In this document: one piece after another, positions 14,528 through 23,171 of the stretch
Layout: every line of letters starts with the position of its first letter
Position numbering within the stretch: the stretch's first letter is position 1
NCBI GenBank assembly: GCA_035314825.1
Contig: DATFYX010000086.1
Location: forward strand, 1 to 33,417
From: Candidatus Eremiobacteraceae bacterium
Lineage (GTDB): Bacteria; Vulcanimicrobiota; Vulcanimicrobiia; Eremiobacterales; Eremiobacteraceae
Direction: 5' to 3'
DNA: 33,417 bases
Program-made: the position numbers and the translations under genes
Notes under the pieces: generated by a model
The model's input: the letters and a program-made list of their open reading frames with translations, nothing else
The model's database searches: none
Told to the model about the DNA's origin: nothing

Positions 14528-15383
14528 GGCCCTTCGCTTTCAAGTAATCGCTCAGCGCTTCGCGCCACGGCCGCGCCTTGAGGCCAAGCGCGCCGAGTTT
14601 CTCGCTGGTCATCGCCGAGTAGGCGGGCCGGCGCACACCCATCGGCAGATCCTTGATCCGGATCGGCTCCGCACGCACCCGCATGCGGCATTGCGCGAAG
14701 ATCTCGTCGGCGAACTCGCGCCACGAAACCGCACCCTCGTTGGAAAGATGATAGGTGCCGGTGGGCGCCTTCCGTTCCAAGAGGTCGAGCAGCAAAGCAG
14801 CGGCGTCTGCGGTGGAGGTCGGCGACGAGACGATGTCATCGACGACGCGCGGGCTCTCGCCGCGCTGGCCCTGCACCAACATCGTCTCGACGAAGTTACC
14901 GCCTTTGCCGCGGTTGCCTGCGACACCGAACAGGCTGCTCACGCGCATGATGTAGTGCTGTTTGTTGAGGCGCACCAGCGCTTCGCCGGCGGCCTTGCTC
15001 GACCCATAGACGGAGAGCGGCAACGTCGGGTCGCTTTCGACGTACGGGGTCTTCTTGGTGCCGTCGAAGACGTAGTCGGTGCTGATGTACACCGGTGTCG
15101 CGCCGCGGGCGGCGGCCGCCAATGCCGCATGGTATGCGCCGTGCACGTTCACCTCGACGGTCGCTGCCGGCAGCAGCTCGCAATCTTCGGTCTTGTTCAT
15201 GGCCGCGGTGTTGACGACGGCGTCACCCGGGCCGATGTCCGCCAGCGCACGGTCGAGCGAAGCGCGGTCGCGCACGTCGCAGTCCTGGTGTGATAGCGCG
15301 ATGACCCCAAGTCGGCGCTCGCGAGCGAGCCGCACCAGATCGCTGCCGAACTGCCCGGGCGCACCGATGACGGCTATCTTCAT
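14517..15383 (-). CDS. rmlD: dTDP-4-dehydrorhamnose reductase family protein
   Basis: RmlD reduces dTDP-4-dehydro-L-rhamnose to dTDP-L-rhamnose with NAD(P)H, the last step of activated rhamnose synthesis. The 288-residue length from the ATG at 15383 is typical. Motifs are MKIAVIGAPGQFGSDL with GxxGxxG, HQDCDVRDRASL, VVNTAAMNKTEDCE, YISTDYVFDGTKKTPYVE (a hallmark of RmlD) and the YGSSK active-site pair. The rest of the rhamnose pathway (rmlA, rmlB, rmlC) is not in the window, so it is either elsewhere or this enzyme reduces another 4-keto sugar. The gene lies 19 bases after murJ and overlaps the DUF5069 gene. The frame extends upstream to 15719 only as antisense-type sequence inside murJ. Confidence 0.85.
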   Translation of the reverse strand: MKIAVIGAPGQFGSDLVRLARERRLGVIALSHQDCDVRDRASLDRALADIGPGDAVVNTAAMNKTEDCELLPAATVEVNVHGAYHAALAAAARGATPVYISTDYVFDGTKKTPYVESDPTLPLSVYGSSKAAGEALVRLNKQHYIMRVSSLFGVAGNRGKGGNFVETMLVQGQRGESPRVVDDIVSSPTSTADAAALLLDLLERKAPTGTYHLSNEGAVSWREFADEIFAQCRMRVRAEPIRIKDLPMGVRRPAYSAMTSEKLGALGLKARPWREALSDYLKAKGHVK

Positions 15384-15402
15384 ATGGAGAGGTTCGGCGC
15401 GC

Positions 15403-17022
15403 TCACCGCTGCGCAGCGGCAGACGCAGCGCGCCGCTCGACGTATTCAGCACCCATCGCGAGCAGCATCGCGAGTTCGCGGACGCGCAGCGCGGTGCCGA
15501 CAGCGAGGAAGACGACGCCGCCGACCAGGATGGCGACGGCGAGCGTCGTCGCGTGCTGGAACAGCGTGCCGGCATCGTGCCAGAGCAGCCGGTGCACGAG
15601 CCAGGCCGCGGCGGCCATCGCGCCCGATGCGATGCCGACGCGCAGGATGCATGAGCCGATGAGGTCGCCGCCTTCGTCGACGGGTCCGATGCGGCGATGC
15701 AGCAGCCAGAACAGCACAAGAGCCTCGGTCAACGACGACATCGAGTTCGAGGCCGCCAGACCATTGACGCCATAGGGCCCGACCAGCAGTGCCGAGAGCA
15801 CGACGTTTTGCGCCATCACGCCGATCGCCACGATCACGGGCGTGCGCGAGTCGCGCATCGCGAAAAAGCAGCGCGTGAGCACGATGCTCGCGGCGATGCC
15901 GAGGAGGCCGACCGCGTAGTATTGCAGCGCGCCGGCGGTGCGCACGACGTCTCCATAGGTGAACGCGCCGCGCTCGAAGAGCACGCTCAGGATCGGCTGC
16001 GCGAGCACGATGAGTCCAGCCGCCGCGGGGATCGTGATGAGCGCGGTCATGCGCAAGCCGGTCGATGCGGTTTGGCGCAGCGCGGCGGTCTCGCGCGTCG
16101 CGAACTGCGCCGACAGGATCGGGAAGATGACCGTTGCGATCGCCACGGCGAACAACTGCTGCGGGAAGCCGACGAGTTTGGTGGCGTAGTTCATCGCGGC
16201 GATCGCGCCGGCCGGCAGGTGCGAGCCGAAGTACTTGTCGACCAGCAGGTTCACTTGGCCGACGGCGGAGCCGACGATGATCGGCCCTAAGATCACGAAC
16301 AGCGCGCTGATGCCCGGGTGTTTGAGATCGATGACCGGCAGGTAGCGGTTGCGCCGCAAGAAGCTCGGCACTTGCACGAGCAGCTGGGCAACGATTCCCG
16401 CGGCGGTGCCGAAGACCAGCGCGTAGATGCCGTACTGGTTGAAGAACAGCAGCACCCCGAGAATCGTCAATACGTTGAGCGCAATACCTTGGAGCGCCGC
16501 TGCTCGATAGCGCTGCTGTGCGTTGAGCACCGCCTGGAGCACGCCGGCGATCGACGTCGCGATGATCGTCGGCATCAAGATGCGCGTCATGCGGACCGTC
16601 ACGGCCGCATGATCGGGCGAGAAACCGTTCGCGACGAGCTTGACGATCCACGGGGCCGCGAGCCACCCGAGCGCAGCGCAAGCGACCAGTAGGATGAGCA
16701 GCACGTTGATGACGGTGCTTGAGAGCCGCCACGCTTCGCCTTCGCGCTTCGAGGCGAAGTAATCGCTGAAGACGGGCACCAGCGCGCTTACCAGCGCACC
16801 GTTGAAAACGCCGAACACCAAGGTGGGGATGATGGCCGCGACGATGAACGCGTCGTACTCCCACGCCTCGCCGAAGTACTTCGCGTTGACGACCTCGCGC
16901 GCGAAGCCGAGGAGCATGCTGGCAAGCGTCGCGAGCATGACGGCAAGGGTCGACGCCGTGACGTGGGCCGACGGTCTGTTTAGAAAGCTCTGAGAAGGCT
17001 CCGCAACCTTCGCGACTGCCAT
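15403..17022 (-). CDS. murJ: MurJ/MviN-type lipid II flippase
   Basis: An integral inner-membrane protein of the MOP superfamily that would flip lipid II for peptidoglycan synthesis. The 539-residue protein has about 14 transmembrane segments. The N-terminal third is diagnostic: LGFAREVVNAKYFGEAWEYDAFIVA, then PTLVFGVFNGALVSALVPVFSDYF, matching the MurJ pattern with its charged residues in helix 1-2 and the G-A-L-V-x-A-L-V-P-V-F block. Other pieces are VLNAQQRYRAAALQGI and TRCFFAMRDSRTPV, both typical. The start is uncertain: ATG at 17022 gives the usual short N-terminal tail, ATG at 17088 adds 22 basic residues; neither has a clear ribosome-binding site. It is first in a run with rmlD and the DUF5069 gene and is divergent from a glycosyltransferase gene. 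The long C-terminal cytoplasmic tail is only about 30 residues. Confidence 0.9.
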   Translation of the reverse strand: MAVAKVAEPSQSFLNRPSAHVTASTLAVMLATLASMLLGFAREVVNAKYFGEAWEYDAFIVAAIIPTLVFGVFNGALVSALVPVFSDYFASKREGEAWRLSSTVINVLLILLVACAALGWLAAPWIVKLVANGFSPDHAAVTVRMTRILMPTIIATSIAGVLQAVLNAQQRYRAAALQGIALNVLTILGVLLFFNQYGIYALVFGTAAGIVAQLLVQVPSFLRRNRYLPVIDLKHPGISALFVILGPIIVGSAVGQVNLLVDKYFGSHLPAGAIAAMNYATKLVGFPQQLFAVAIATVIFPILSAQFATRETAALRQTASTGLRMTALITIPAAAGLIVLAQPILSVLFERGAFTYGDVVRTAGALQYYAVGLLGIAASIVLTRCFFAMRDSRTPVIVAIGVMAQNVVLSALLVGPYGVNGLAASNSMSSLTEALVLFWLLHRRIGPVDEGGDLIGSCILRVGIASGAMAAAAWLVHRLLWHDAGTLFQHATTLAVAILVGGVVFLAVGTALRVRELAMLLAMGAEYVERRAASAAAQR

Positions 17023-17129
17023 GACCGTCAGGGTTCGGACCCGCGGCGGCGCCTGCCTACCGCGCAGGGCGGTGTCGCGTTGCGACATAACTACGCGCCT
17101 GGGGCAAAGCCGGGGGAACGGCCGACGAT

Positions 17130-18176
17130 TTGACCACACAACGGTTCGTGGTCGTGATACCCGTGGCGCGGTATCACGAACGCCTAGCGCGATGTCTGGA
17201 AGCGTGCTCGCGATTGACGTACGAGCCGCGCACTATCTGCGTGGTCTCCGACGACCCGCTTGAGCTTCCGCACGATCAGCATTTCATCAACGTCGTCACC
17301 GGCGCCGGCGGACTGACCGGTCCGGGCGCCAAGCGCGACCTCGCGACTCTCGCGTGCCCTGATGCCGGCGTCTACGCCTATCTCGACGATGACGCGTATC
17401 CTCCACCGCAGTGGCTCGATGAAGCCGCCGCCGTATTGGATCAACACCCGGATGCAGCAGGGGCCGGCGGCCCTGGGTTGATGCCCGACGATCAGACCTT
17501 TTGGGAACGAGTGAGCTCGGCCGTGCTTGGGTCACCCGCGGGTAGCGGTCCCTTGCGCTTCCGATTCGTATTGGAAGCCGCGCGCGACTGCGACGATTTT
17601 CCCGCCTATGATATGTTCGTGCGCCGGCCGTGGCTCACGTCCGTCGGCGGGTGGGCGACGAACTGGTACGGCGGTGAGGATACGACGCTGTGCGCGCGGC
17701 TTGCCGATCGAGGCGGTTTGCTGCGCTACGACCCGCGCCTTTTCGTCTTTCACTACCGCCGGCCGTTGTGGCCGGCGCACGCGTGGCAGATCTACAACGT
17801 CGGACGCTCGCGCGGCTGTTTCATACGCGCCAAGGACTCGCGCTCGAGGCGGCTCGCCTTTGCCGGCCCGTTCGCGTTTCTGGCCGGCGTGCTCGGCTTT
17901 GCGCTGCTGCCCTTCTCCGGAGTGCCGGTCGCAGTGGCGCTTGGCGCAGCGGCGTGCGCGTACACGGCGCTCGCGCTGCTGGGGAGCACGCCGTCGGACG
18001 ATTGGCGGGTACGGCTATTGACTCCGTTGGGCCTTATCATCCATCATGCGGCGTATGCGGCCGGTCTGACACTCGGGCTTCTCACTGGGAAGCGCACGGT
18101 GCGCGGAGAGGACATCACGCGATCCGCGTCTTGGTCGACCGAACGGTCTCCCACGCCGAATTCCGGACCGGGCTAG
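17130..18176 (+). CDS. Family 2 glycosyltransferase with C-terminal membrane segments
   Basis: A GT-A fold family-2 glycosyltransferase. The 348-residue product begins at a TTG (17130) with VVVIPVARYHERLARCLEA, the standard first strand. YLDDDAYPPP (near residue 88-97) carries the nucleotide-sugar and metal-binding Asp residues. GGEDTTLCARLADRGG is the acceptor-site E-D motif of the family. After residue 240 there are two or three hydrophobic segments (AGPFAFLAGVLGFALLPF and ALGAAACAYTALALL) so the protein is membrane-associated. A G-rich stretch upstream (gggggaacgg) may be the ribosome-binding site. The last 20 codons overlap the convergent glycosyltransferase gene by 62 bases and look poorly conserved. 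Donor and acceptor are not identifiable. Confidence 0.83.
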   Translation: MTTQRFVVVIPVARYHERLARCLEACSRLTYEPRTICVVSDDPLELPHDQHFINVVTGAGGLTGPGAKRDLATLACPDAGVYAYLDDDAYPPPQWLDEAAAVLDQHPDAAGAGGPGLMPDDQTFWERVSSAVLGSPAGSGPLRFRFVLEAARDCDDFPAYDMFVRRPWLTSVGGWATNWYGGEDTTLCARLADRGGLLRYDPRLFVFHYRRPLWPAHAWQIYNVGRSRGCFIRAKDSRSRRLAFAGPFAFLAGVLGFALLPFSGVPVAVALGAAACAYTALALLGSTPSDDWRVRLLTPLGLIIHHAAYAAGLTLGLLTGKRTVRGEDITRSASWSTERSPTPNSGPG

Positions 18177-18981
18177 GCAGGCTGCTCGAAATCGTATACA
18201 TCAGGGCCCAGCACGCGGCGCGCGCGGGCTTGCGCGCCGCGGTCGCCAAGACGGCGCTTGCGAGTACGTGGAAGGGAGTCGCCTCGACCCCGTAGCCGCG
18301 CCGTAGTTGGCGTTCTCCCTCGAGCACGCGCCGCGAGACGCGCCAGTAGTCGGCAAACGTCGTAGCGGGGTTGAGCTGACAGCGGGCCTCGGGGACGTAC
18401 ACGATCGTCCCTCCTTTGCGGAAGATGTGCATCGCGAGGTAATGGTCATCGTTGATGATCTCGGGTGGAAGCTCGGCGTCGGCAATCGTGTCGCGGGCGA
18501 AAGCGAGGAGATGTCCTACCGCATAGTGGCGGAGATACTCGCCGGCCTTGAGCCGCTCGATGACGGCAAAGGCGAAGGACGATGCCAGTGCCGGCACGGT
18601 GATTCGCCTGAGCAGCGGCTCTTGTGCGCCGACCGCTAGGGACGCCCCGCTCTCGATCGCATCGGCTAAGAGCCGGATTGCGCCGTCGCAGACGCGCACA
18701 TCCGCGTTGATGCGCAGTATCGCGTCGCCCCGTGCGGCCTTCAGCAGATGTGTGACTGCGCCGGCGCAGCCGACCCGCATGGTGCCGCGGATGACCCGAA
18801 CCCTGGGCGCACGGGTAGCGATCTCCTCGACGATGGTCGCCGTTTGATCGGTCGACATATCGTCGTAGACTACTATTTCGGTCAATGCGTGCACGCCAAG
18901 GTCCGCTGCGAGCAGCGACTCGAGCAGAGGGCCGATGTTGGCGGCCTCGTCGCGCGCCGGGATCAAGATACTGATATTCAT
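18115..18981 (-). CDS. Family 2 glycosyltransferase
   Basis: A second GT-A family-2 glycosyltransferase, 288 residues from the ATG at 18981. Conserved parts are MNISILIPARDEAANIGPLLESLL (the first strand and helix), VVYDDMSTDQTATIVEEI, RINADVRVCDGAI where N-A-D replaces the usual D-x-D, and IINDDHYLAMHIFRKGG with the acidic acceptor motif. The D-x-D being N-A-D is a variant also known in other family-2 enzymes, so activity is not ruled out. It is transcribed away from the large GT-C-like gene starting 58 bases to the right, and its 3' end overlaps the plus-strand glycosyltransferase. No clear membrane anchor is visible apart from weak hydrophobic stretches near residue 150 and 265. Confidence 0.82.
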   Translation of the reverse strand: MNISILIPARDEAANIGPLLESLLAADLGVHALTEIVVYDDMSTDQTATIVEEIATRAPRVRVIRGTMRVGCAGAVTHLLKAARGDAILRINADVRVCDGAIRLLADAIESGASLAVGAQEPLLRRITVPALASSFAFAVIERLKAGEYLRHYAVGHLLAFARDTIADAELPPEIINDDHYLAMHIFRKGGTIVYVPEARCQLNPATTFADYWRVSRRVLEGERQLRRGYGVEATPFHVLASAVLATAARKPARAACWALMYTISSSLPSPVRNSAWETVRSTKTRIA

Positions 18982-19038
18982 ACAGTGCCGCAAAGCGCCG
19001 AGAGTATTCGATGTGCGCCGACACGAACCCATCGGTCC

Positions 19039-22000
19039 GTGCGCCGTATCGACTGGTACCTGGTTCTCTTGTGGTCGCTCGTCCTCATACCCGCGGCTTG
19101 GATATTCCGAGACTGGCTGTTCTCGCTGCGGACGATCGCCTTCGCGGACTGGCCATATCTCGCACCGCAGACGATGGCAGACTTTTGGCCTATGCGCGAG
19201 GGCTGGATCGCATACAACGGCGTCGGCTTTAGTTCCGCCGCGTCACTGCCGGGCTTCCTACTGGATGTACTGTGCGGGCTCGCCTCGCTCGCGCACATCC
19301 CATTCGAAGTTTTCGAGCGCGCCGTCTATTTCGTGCCGGCGTTCATCATCTGCCTCGCGGGAACGTACGCGCTCACGCTTGAGCTGACGCACAGCAGAAC
19401 CGCGGCGATCGTCGCGAGCGCCTTCTCGATCTTCAACGGCTACGGCCTGCGCATCTTGGGGCTCGGCCAGGTGTCGATATTCGTCGCGGCCGGCCTGCTG
19501 CCGGTGTTCGCCTTGCTCTTCATCAAACTCATGCGTGGGGTCACGCCTCCCCGCGTCGCCGGTATGATCGCCGTCTTCGGAGCGATGTTGGCGTACGATC
19601 TTAGAATCGCATACGTCGCCGTGCTCGTCGGGCTCATGATGGGAGCCGGCTATCTCGCGCTCCAGCACCTGCGCGCATTGCCGTCGTTGGCGGGCATAGG
19701 TGGATCGATCGTCGCGGCCGTCCTGTTCGTGCATGCGGCGTGGGTGCTTCCCTCGCTATACTACCACAAGCTCGAGCCGAAGCTGCCCCCAGGATTTGAT
19801 GCGCGCGGCTGGTTCGACGTGCTCAGCTATTTCACGCTGCCCGAAGCGCTGACGCTGTACCATCAATGGAAGATGCCCGGCTATGGGACCGCCTACCCGC
19901 CGGTGCTTCCGTATATCGTCTTGTTCGCGCTTGCGCTCATGCCGATATTGCTGCGTCCTCGGCGACCGTGGGTCGTGGGGCTTACCGGCATGGCGTTGCT
20001 GTTCGCCATGCTCATGAAAGGCGCACGCCCACCGTTCTCAGAGCTAAGCACGTGGATATTCCGGCACGTGCCCGGCATGTACGGCTTCCGCGACCCAAGC
20101 AAATTCGCTGGCGTCATCGTCTTCGCGGAGGCGGCGCTGATCGGCTACGCGACGGTCCTGCTCGGAGGCGTCTTCCCGCGCTTCGCGCGCGTCTTTCCAA
20201 TCGCCGCGATCGCGCTGGTCCTCGCCGCGCACGGCTATGCTTTCTCGCGCCAGATCGGCGGGGCGATCCGCGCGCGCGACGTTCCACCCGAGTATACCGA
20301 GCTCATAGAATATATCACCAACGATACGCGCTTCTCACGCGTCGTATGGATGCCGCGACGCGCGACGTTTCACGTGCGAACGCGCGAGCATCCGATTGTC
20401 GAAGCGCTGGCCGACCTTCCCGGTCCGCTCTACTATTACACCAACAATAATGAAGACAACACGTGGGGGCTAGGCTGGATCGAGCAGCCGTATTCAGGCT
20501 GGCTCATGCGCGATCTAGACGTCGGGTATTTCGTCGTTCCGGACGAGAGAATCGACGACCAGGCATTCGCCGCCGGCTGGACGCCGCGCGCCCATGTCGC
20601 GACCTCGCTCGACCGCTTGCCGTGGCTCGCGTTCGACCGCAAGTTCGGCGGCATCGACGTGTACCGCGTGAAAGATCCGCTCCCGCTGGTGACGGGGTCT
20701 AGCGCCGCGATTCTCATGCGCGATGCCTCGCCGGCCGACCTGCGGCACTTCAAGAACGCAGCGCTTCCGGAGGGCGCGCTTGACGCGCCGACATTGACCC
20801 TTTCCTCTTCCGCTAGCCCGCCGCCGGACGTCGTTGACGTCGACCTAGGCGACTCGACGCCCGGCGCACGCACCTCGTCGCATCTATGGTACGGAGGTGA
20901 CGCGCTTGCCGTGCTCGCGTATGGTGCGACCGATATCGGCCTCGTCGGCGCCGAACGTGCGGCGGATGGCGGGCTCACGCTTTCAGCCGCTCGAGGTTTT
21001 TTCCCGAGCGACAGCATGATCGCGCAGCCCGCGGCCGGTCCTTCATCGGTGGTGACGCTCTCCACGCGCGTCAAACCGTCCGGCGGCGTCTCGCGATTTT
21101 CGCTGACGATCTACTGTGCCGAGGACCAGTGGACGGGAATGGGTTGTGCAGATGGGTATGCTCTCGAATGGGCCCGCGACGCGCGCCTCGTGCGATATCG
21201 TTATGGGAAGCCGACGGTACTGGCGGTATCGCAGCTGCCGCTGCGCGACCAGCAATGGCATGACATCAGATTGACCATCAGCCACCCGGACATCGGTACG
21301 CAGCTGCTCAGCGCGACGCTCGACGGCAGCACCGTCGCACATGCCGACACGGGCGATCAAATCGTCTATCGAGGTCGTGTGGCGATCACGACCACCGGTG
21401 GCGACGTCGAGCTGGGCGGCGCGCCGGCGATCGCCGGTGAGTGGCCGGCACCGATCTTCGACTCGTTGCAGCCGACCCTGGCACGCGAGAGCTTCACCGT
21501 GACCGAACCTGTGGAGCTGTCGCCCTTCCCCATAGGCGCCGCGTCGCCGATCGCCCGCGTTCCGCTGCTTGACGCCAATATCTCCGTAGGAGCGAGCGCA
21601 TCCTCACGCACGCCATGCGGCGCGCCGGCTGGCGCGCTGATCCGGCCGCCATTCGAGGCGCCACTGTTCGGCAAACCGCTGCTTGAGTGGCGGAAACTTG
21701 ATGGACCCGCCCCCTCGTGGATCGGCCTCGTTCTCCGCGACGGACAAGGCGAGGTATCATGCGTCGTCCTGCCGATCGAGCCGCAGACCCGTACCGTCGA
21801 TGTCCAATCGTACATCGCGCTCGAAAACGCGGCAGGGCAGACTGACGCCGCCCGCGCGCGTCCCAATGCCTCATCGTTGATGATCGCGTATCCGCATCCG
21901 GCGCCGGCCGACGATTTCATACTGACCGGCATCGCGCTCGCAGTTGCGCCTGCCGGCGCGCACGAGTCGCTTCATCTCTCGCTAGACATCGAGCGAAGCG

Positions 22001-22791
22001 CGCTCAAGTCAGACGTCGTCTTCGAAAACAACGTTCGCATTGCGGCCCCCGCTGGCCGGCTCGTCGCTGCGTGCGCGGCGCTGCCGGCTTCGGCGTTGGA
22101 CTTCGCTGTGCCGGGCAGTCGATGGACAGCGCGCGCTCCCATGCTGCTCATGGGAGCGCGGGAGATCGCCGGTGTTGACCTTGCGCGCGCGGACGAGCTC
22201 GCGCAGACGCCTTCATACCTGGTCGGCATCGCCCCCCCGCAACGACCTGATGAGGTCGCGCAAGTCGTCACGCGATTGAGCGCGGCGTCGCCCCTTCAGG
22301 CGGGCACGTGCACCTACCGTCCGCGCGACCACGCGCAAACCCCGGAGATCCGCATCGACGACCGGATCTACGATGCGGGGCGCAAGCTCACGCCTGGAGC
22401 GCACGTCATCCGCACAAGTGATGCCCCGTTGCCGCCGCGCGCATCCGGCCTATTGCTCGCGACCCCGACGCTGTTGCACGTCCGCTCAATTCCCGTCACC
22501 TTTGCACAGCTCGAGGGTCTGCATTATCGCGCCGAGGTACCGTCAGCGCCGGCATGGATCGTGTTCCGCCAGGGTTACGACGCCGGGTGGGTCGCGCGCG
22601 CGCGGGGCGGAGCGTTGCTCCACTTGCCCGCCGACGACGTGTTCAACGCCTATTACGTCGACCGGCCCGGGACTGTGGACATCGAGTATGCGCCGCGCAG
22701 GCTCGCGGTCGCCGGCCAGAGCATCTCAATCGTGAGCGCCACCCTGCTGACGATCTATCTTCTATCTCTGCTGTGGAAGCGACGGAGCTGA
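19039..22791 (+). CDS. Very large GT-C/YfhO-like membrane protein with a LamG-like domain (paralogue 1)
   Basis: A predicted membrane glycosyltransferase of the GT-C superfamily, 1250 residues from the GTG at 19039. The first helix (7-22) is followed by an outside loop with AFADWPYLA (Asp37-Trp38), the usual place of a GT-C catalytic Asp. Ten or more hydrophobic segments follow to about residue 420, with FRDPSKF at 350-356. The C-terminal two thirds are extracytoplasmic. Residues about 655-800 resemble a LamG/concanavalin-like sandwich (SRFSLTIYCAEDQW, then WHDIRLTI and GRVAITTTGGDVELGG). A YfhO-like segment (GYDAGWVARARGG, then DIEYAPRR) precedes a final helix and a KRRS tail. The start is uncertain: a GTG at 18985 is also in frame. 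It resembles arabinofuranosyltransferase AftD and YfhO in layout only, and no exact family is claimed. Confidence 0.75.
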   Translation: MRRIDWYLVLLWSLVLIPAAWIFRDWLFSLRTIAFADWPYLAPQTMADFWPMREGWIAYNGVGFSSAASLPGFLLDVLCGLASLAHIPFEVFERAVYFVPAFIICLAGTYALTLELTHSRTAAIVASAFSIFNGYGLRILGLGQVSIFVAAGLLPVFALLFIKLMRGVTPPRVAGMIAVFGAMLAYDLRIAYVAVLVGLMMGAGYLALQHLRALPSLAGIGGSIVAAVLFVHAAWVLPSLYYHKLEPKLPPGFDARGWFDVLSYFTLPEALTLYHQWKMPGYGTAYPPVLPYIVLFALALMPILLRPRRPWVVGLTGMALLFAMLMKGARPPFSELSTWIFRHVPGMYGFRDPSKFAGVIVFAEAALIGYATVLLGGVFPRFARVFPIAAIALVLAAHGYAFSRQIGGAIRARDVPPEYTELIEYITNDTRFSRVVWMPRRATFHVRTREHPIVEALADLPGPLYYYTNNNEDNTWGLGWIEQPYSGWLMRDLDVGYFVVPDERIDDQAFAAGWTPRAHVATSLDRLPWLAFDRKFGGIDVYRVKDPLPLVTGSSAAILMRDASPADLRHFKNAALPEGALDAPTLTLSSSASPPPDVVDVDLGDSTPGARTSSHLWYGGDALAVLAYGATDIGLVGAERAADGGLTLSAARGFFPSDSMIAQPAAGPSSVVTLSTRVKPSGGVSRFSLTIYCAEDQWTGMGCADGYALEWARDARLVRYRYGKPTVLAVSQLPLRDQQWHDIRLTISHPDIGTQLLSATLDGSTVAHADTGDQIVYRGRVAITTTGGDVELGGAPAIAGEWPAPIFDSLQPTLARESFTVTEPVELSPFPIGAASPIARVPLLDANISVGASASSRTPCGAPAGALIRPPFEAPLFGKPLLEWRKLDGPAPSWIGLVLRDGQGEVSCVVLPIEPQTRTVDVQSYIALENAAGQTDAARARPNASSLMIAYPHPAPADDFILTGIALAVAPAGAHESLHLSLDIERSALKSDVVFENNVRIAAPAGRLVAACAALPASALDFAVPGSRWTARAPMLLMGAREIAGVDLARADELAQTPSYLVGIAPPQRPDEVAQVVTRLSAASPLQAGTCTYRPRDHAQTPEIRIDDRIYDAGRKLTPGAHVIRTSDAPLPPRASGLLLATPTLLHVRSIPVTFAQLEGLHYRAEVPSAPAWIVFRQGYDAGWVARARGGALLHLPADDVFNAYYVDRPGTVDIEYAPRRLAVAGQSISIVSATLLTIYLLSLLWKRRS
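22132..22160 (+). repeat. Perfect 12-base-pair hairpin inside paralogue 1
   Basis: cgcgctcccatg and catgggagcgcg are exact inverted repeats around the loop ctgct. It encodes Ala-Arg-Ala-Pro-Met-Leu-Leu-Met-Gly-Ala-Arg, an almost mirror-symmetric peptide, in the extracytoplasmic part of the protein. No second copy was noticed. Confidence 0.55.
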
Positions 22792-23171
22792 TGCGCGCGG
22801 TCGCCGGCCTGATCGCTCTCACTGCGCTTGCTCTTGTCGCGCTCGTCGCCGTGCGCGCGTTAGGGGCCGGCCATGAGAGCGGCGCGATGCAAGCAGCGCA
22901 AACTGTAGCAGCGTTCGTCGCGGCGCTGGCGGGTGCCATCTGGCTGCGGTGCGACGACGCGCTAACGCGAAGCGCGATCACCGTCGGCGGCATCTTGGTC
23001 TGCGCCGGCTTTGCTCTGTACGAGGCATCGCAAGGACTCTATGACGTAGCCGCGCTTCCGCTCGCCAGCGCGGGGACTTACGTGCTGCTGGCGGGATGCG
23101 CCACTGCGACCTATACGTTGATTGCAGGGATACCGGAAGGCCAGCGGCGAGACAGCAGCATCCATGAGTGA
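22791..23171 (+). CDS. Small four-helix membrane protein, unknown
   Basis: I do not recognise a family. The 126-residue product is nearly all hydrophobic, with four likely membrane segments at about residues 3-25, 35-52, 63-80 and 87-113, and a short polar C-tail (PEGQRRDSSIHE). The ATG at 22791 shares one base with the stop codon of the large gene before it (TGATG), with GGAG five bases upstream, and the gene's own end overlaps the next start by 8 bases. Its place between a giant GT-C-like protein and a glycosyltransferase fusion suggests an accessory membrane subunit, for example a GtrA-like or EamA-fragment-like helper that moves lipid-linked sugar, but I see no specific motif. An in-frame GTG at 22773 is a possible earlier start. 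Confidence 0.7.
   Translation: MRAVAGLIALTALALVALVAVRALGAGHESGAMQAAQTVAAFVAALAGAIWLRCDDALTRSAITVGGILVCAGFALYEASQGLYDVAALPLASAGTYVLLAGCATATYTLIAGIPEGQRRDSSIHE

Noticed and set aside
15384-15719. Extension of rmlD upstream
   Set aside because: It lies within the murJ gene in a different frame; MKIAVIG at 15383 is the standard RmlD start.
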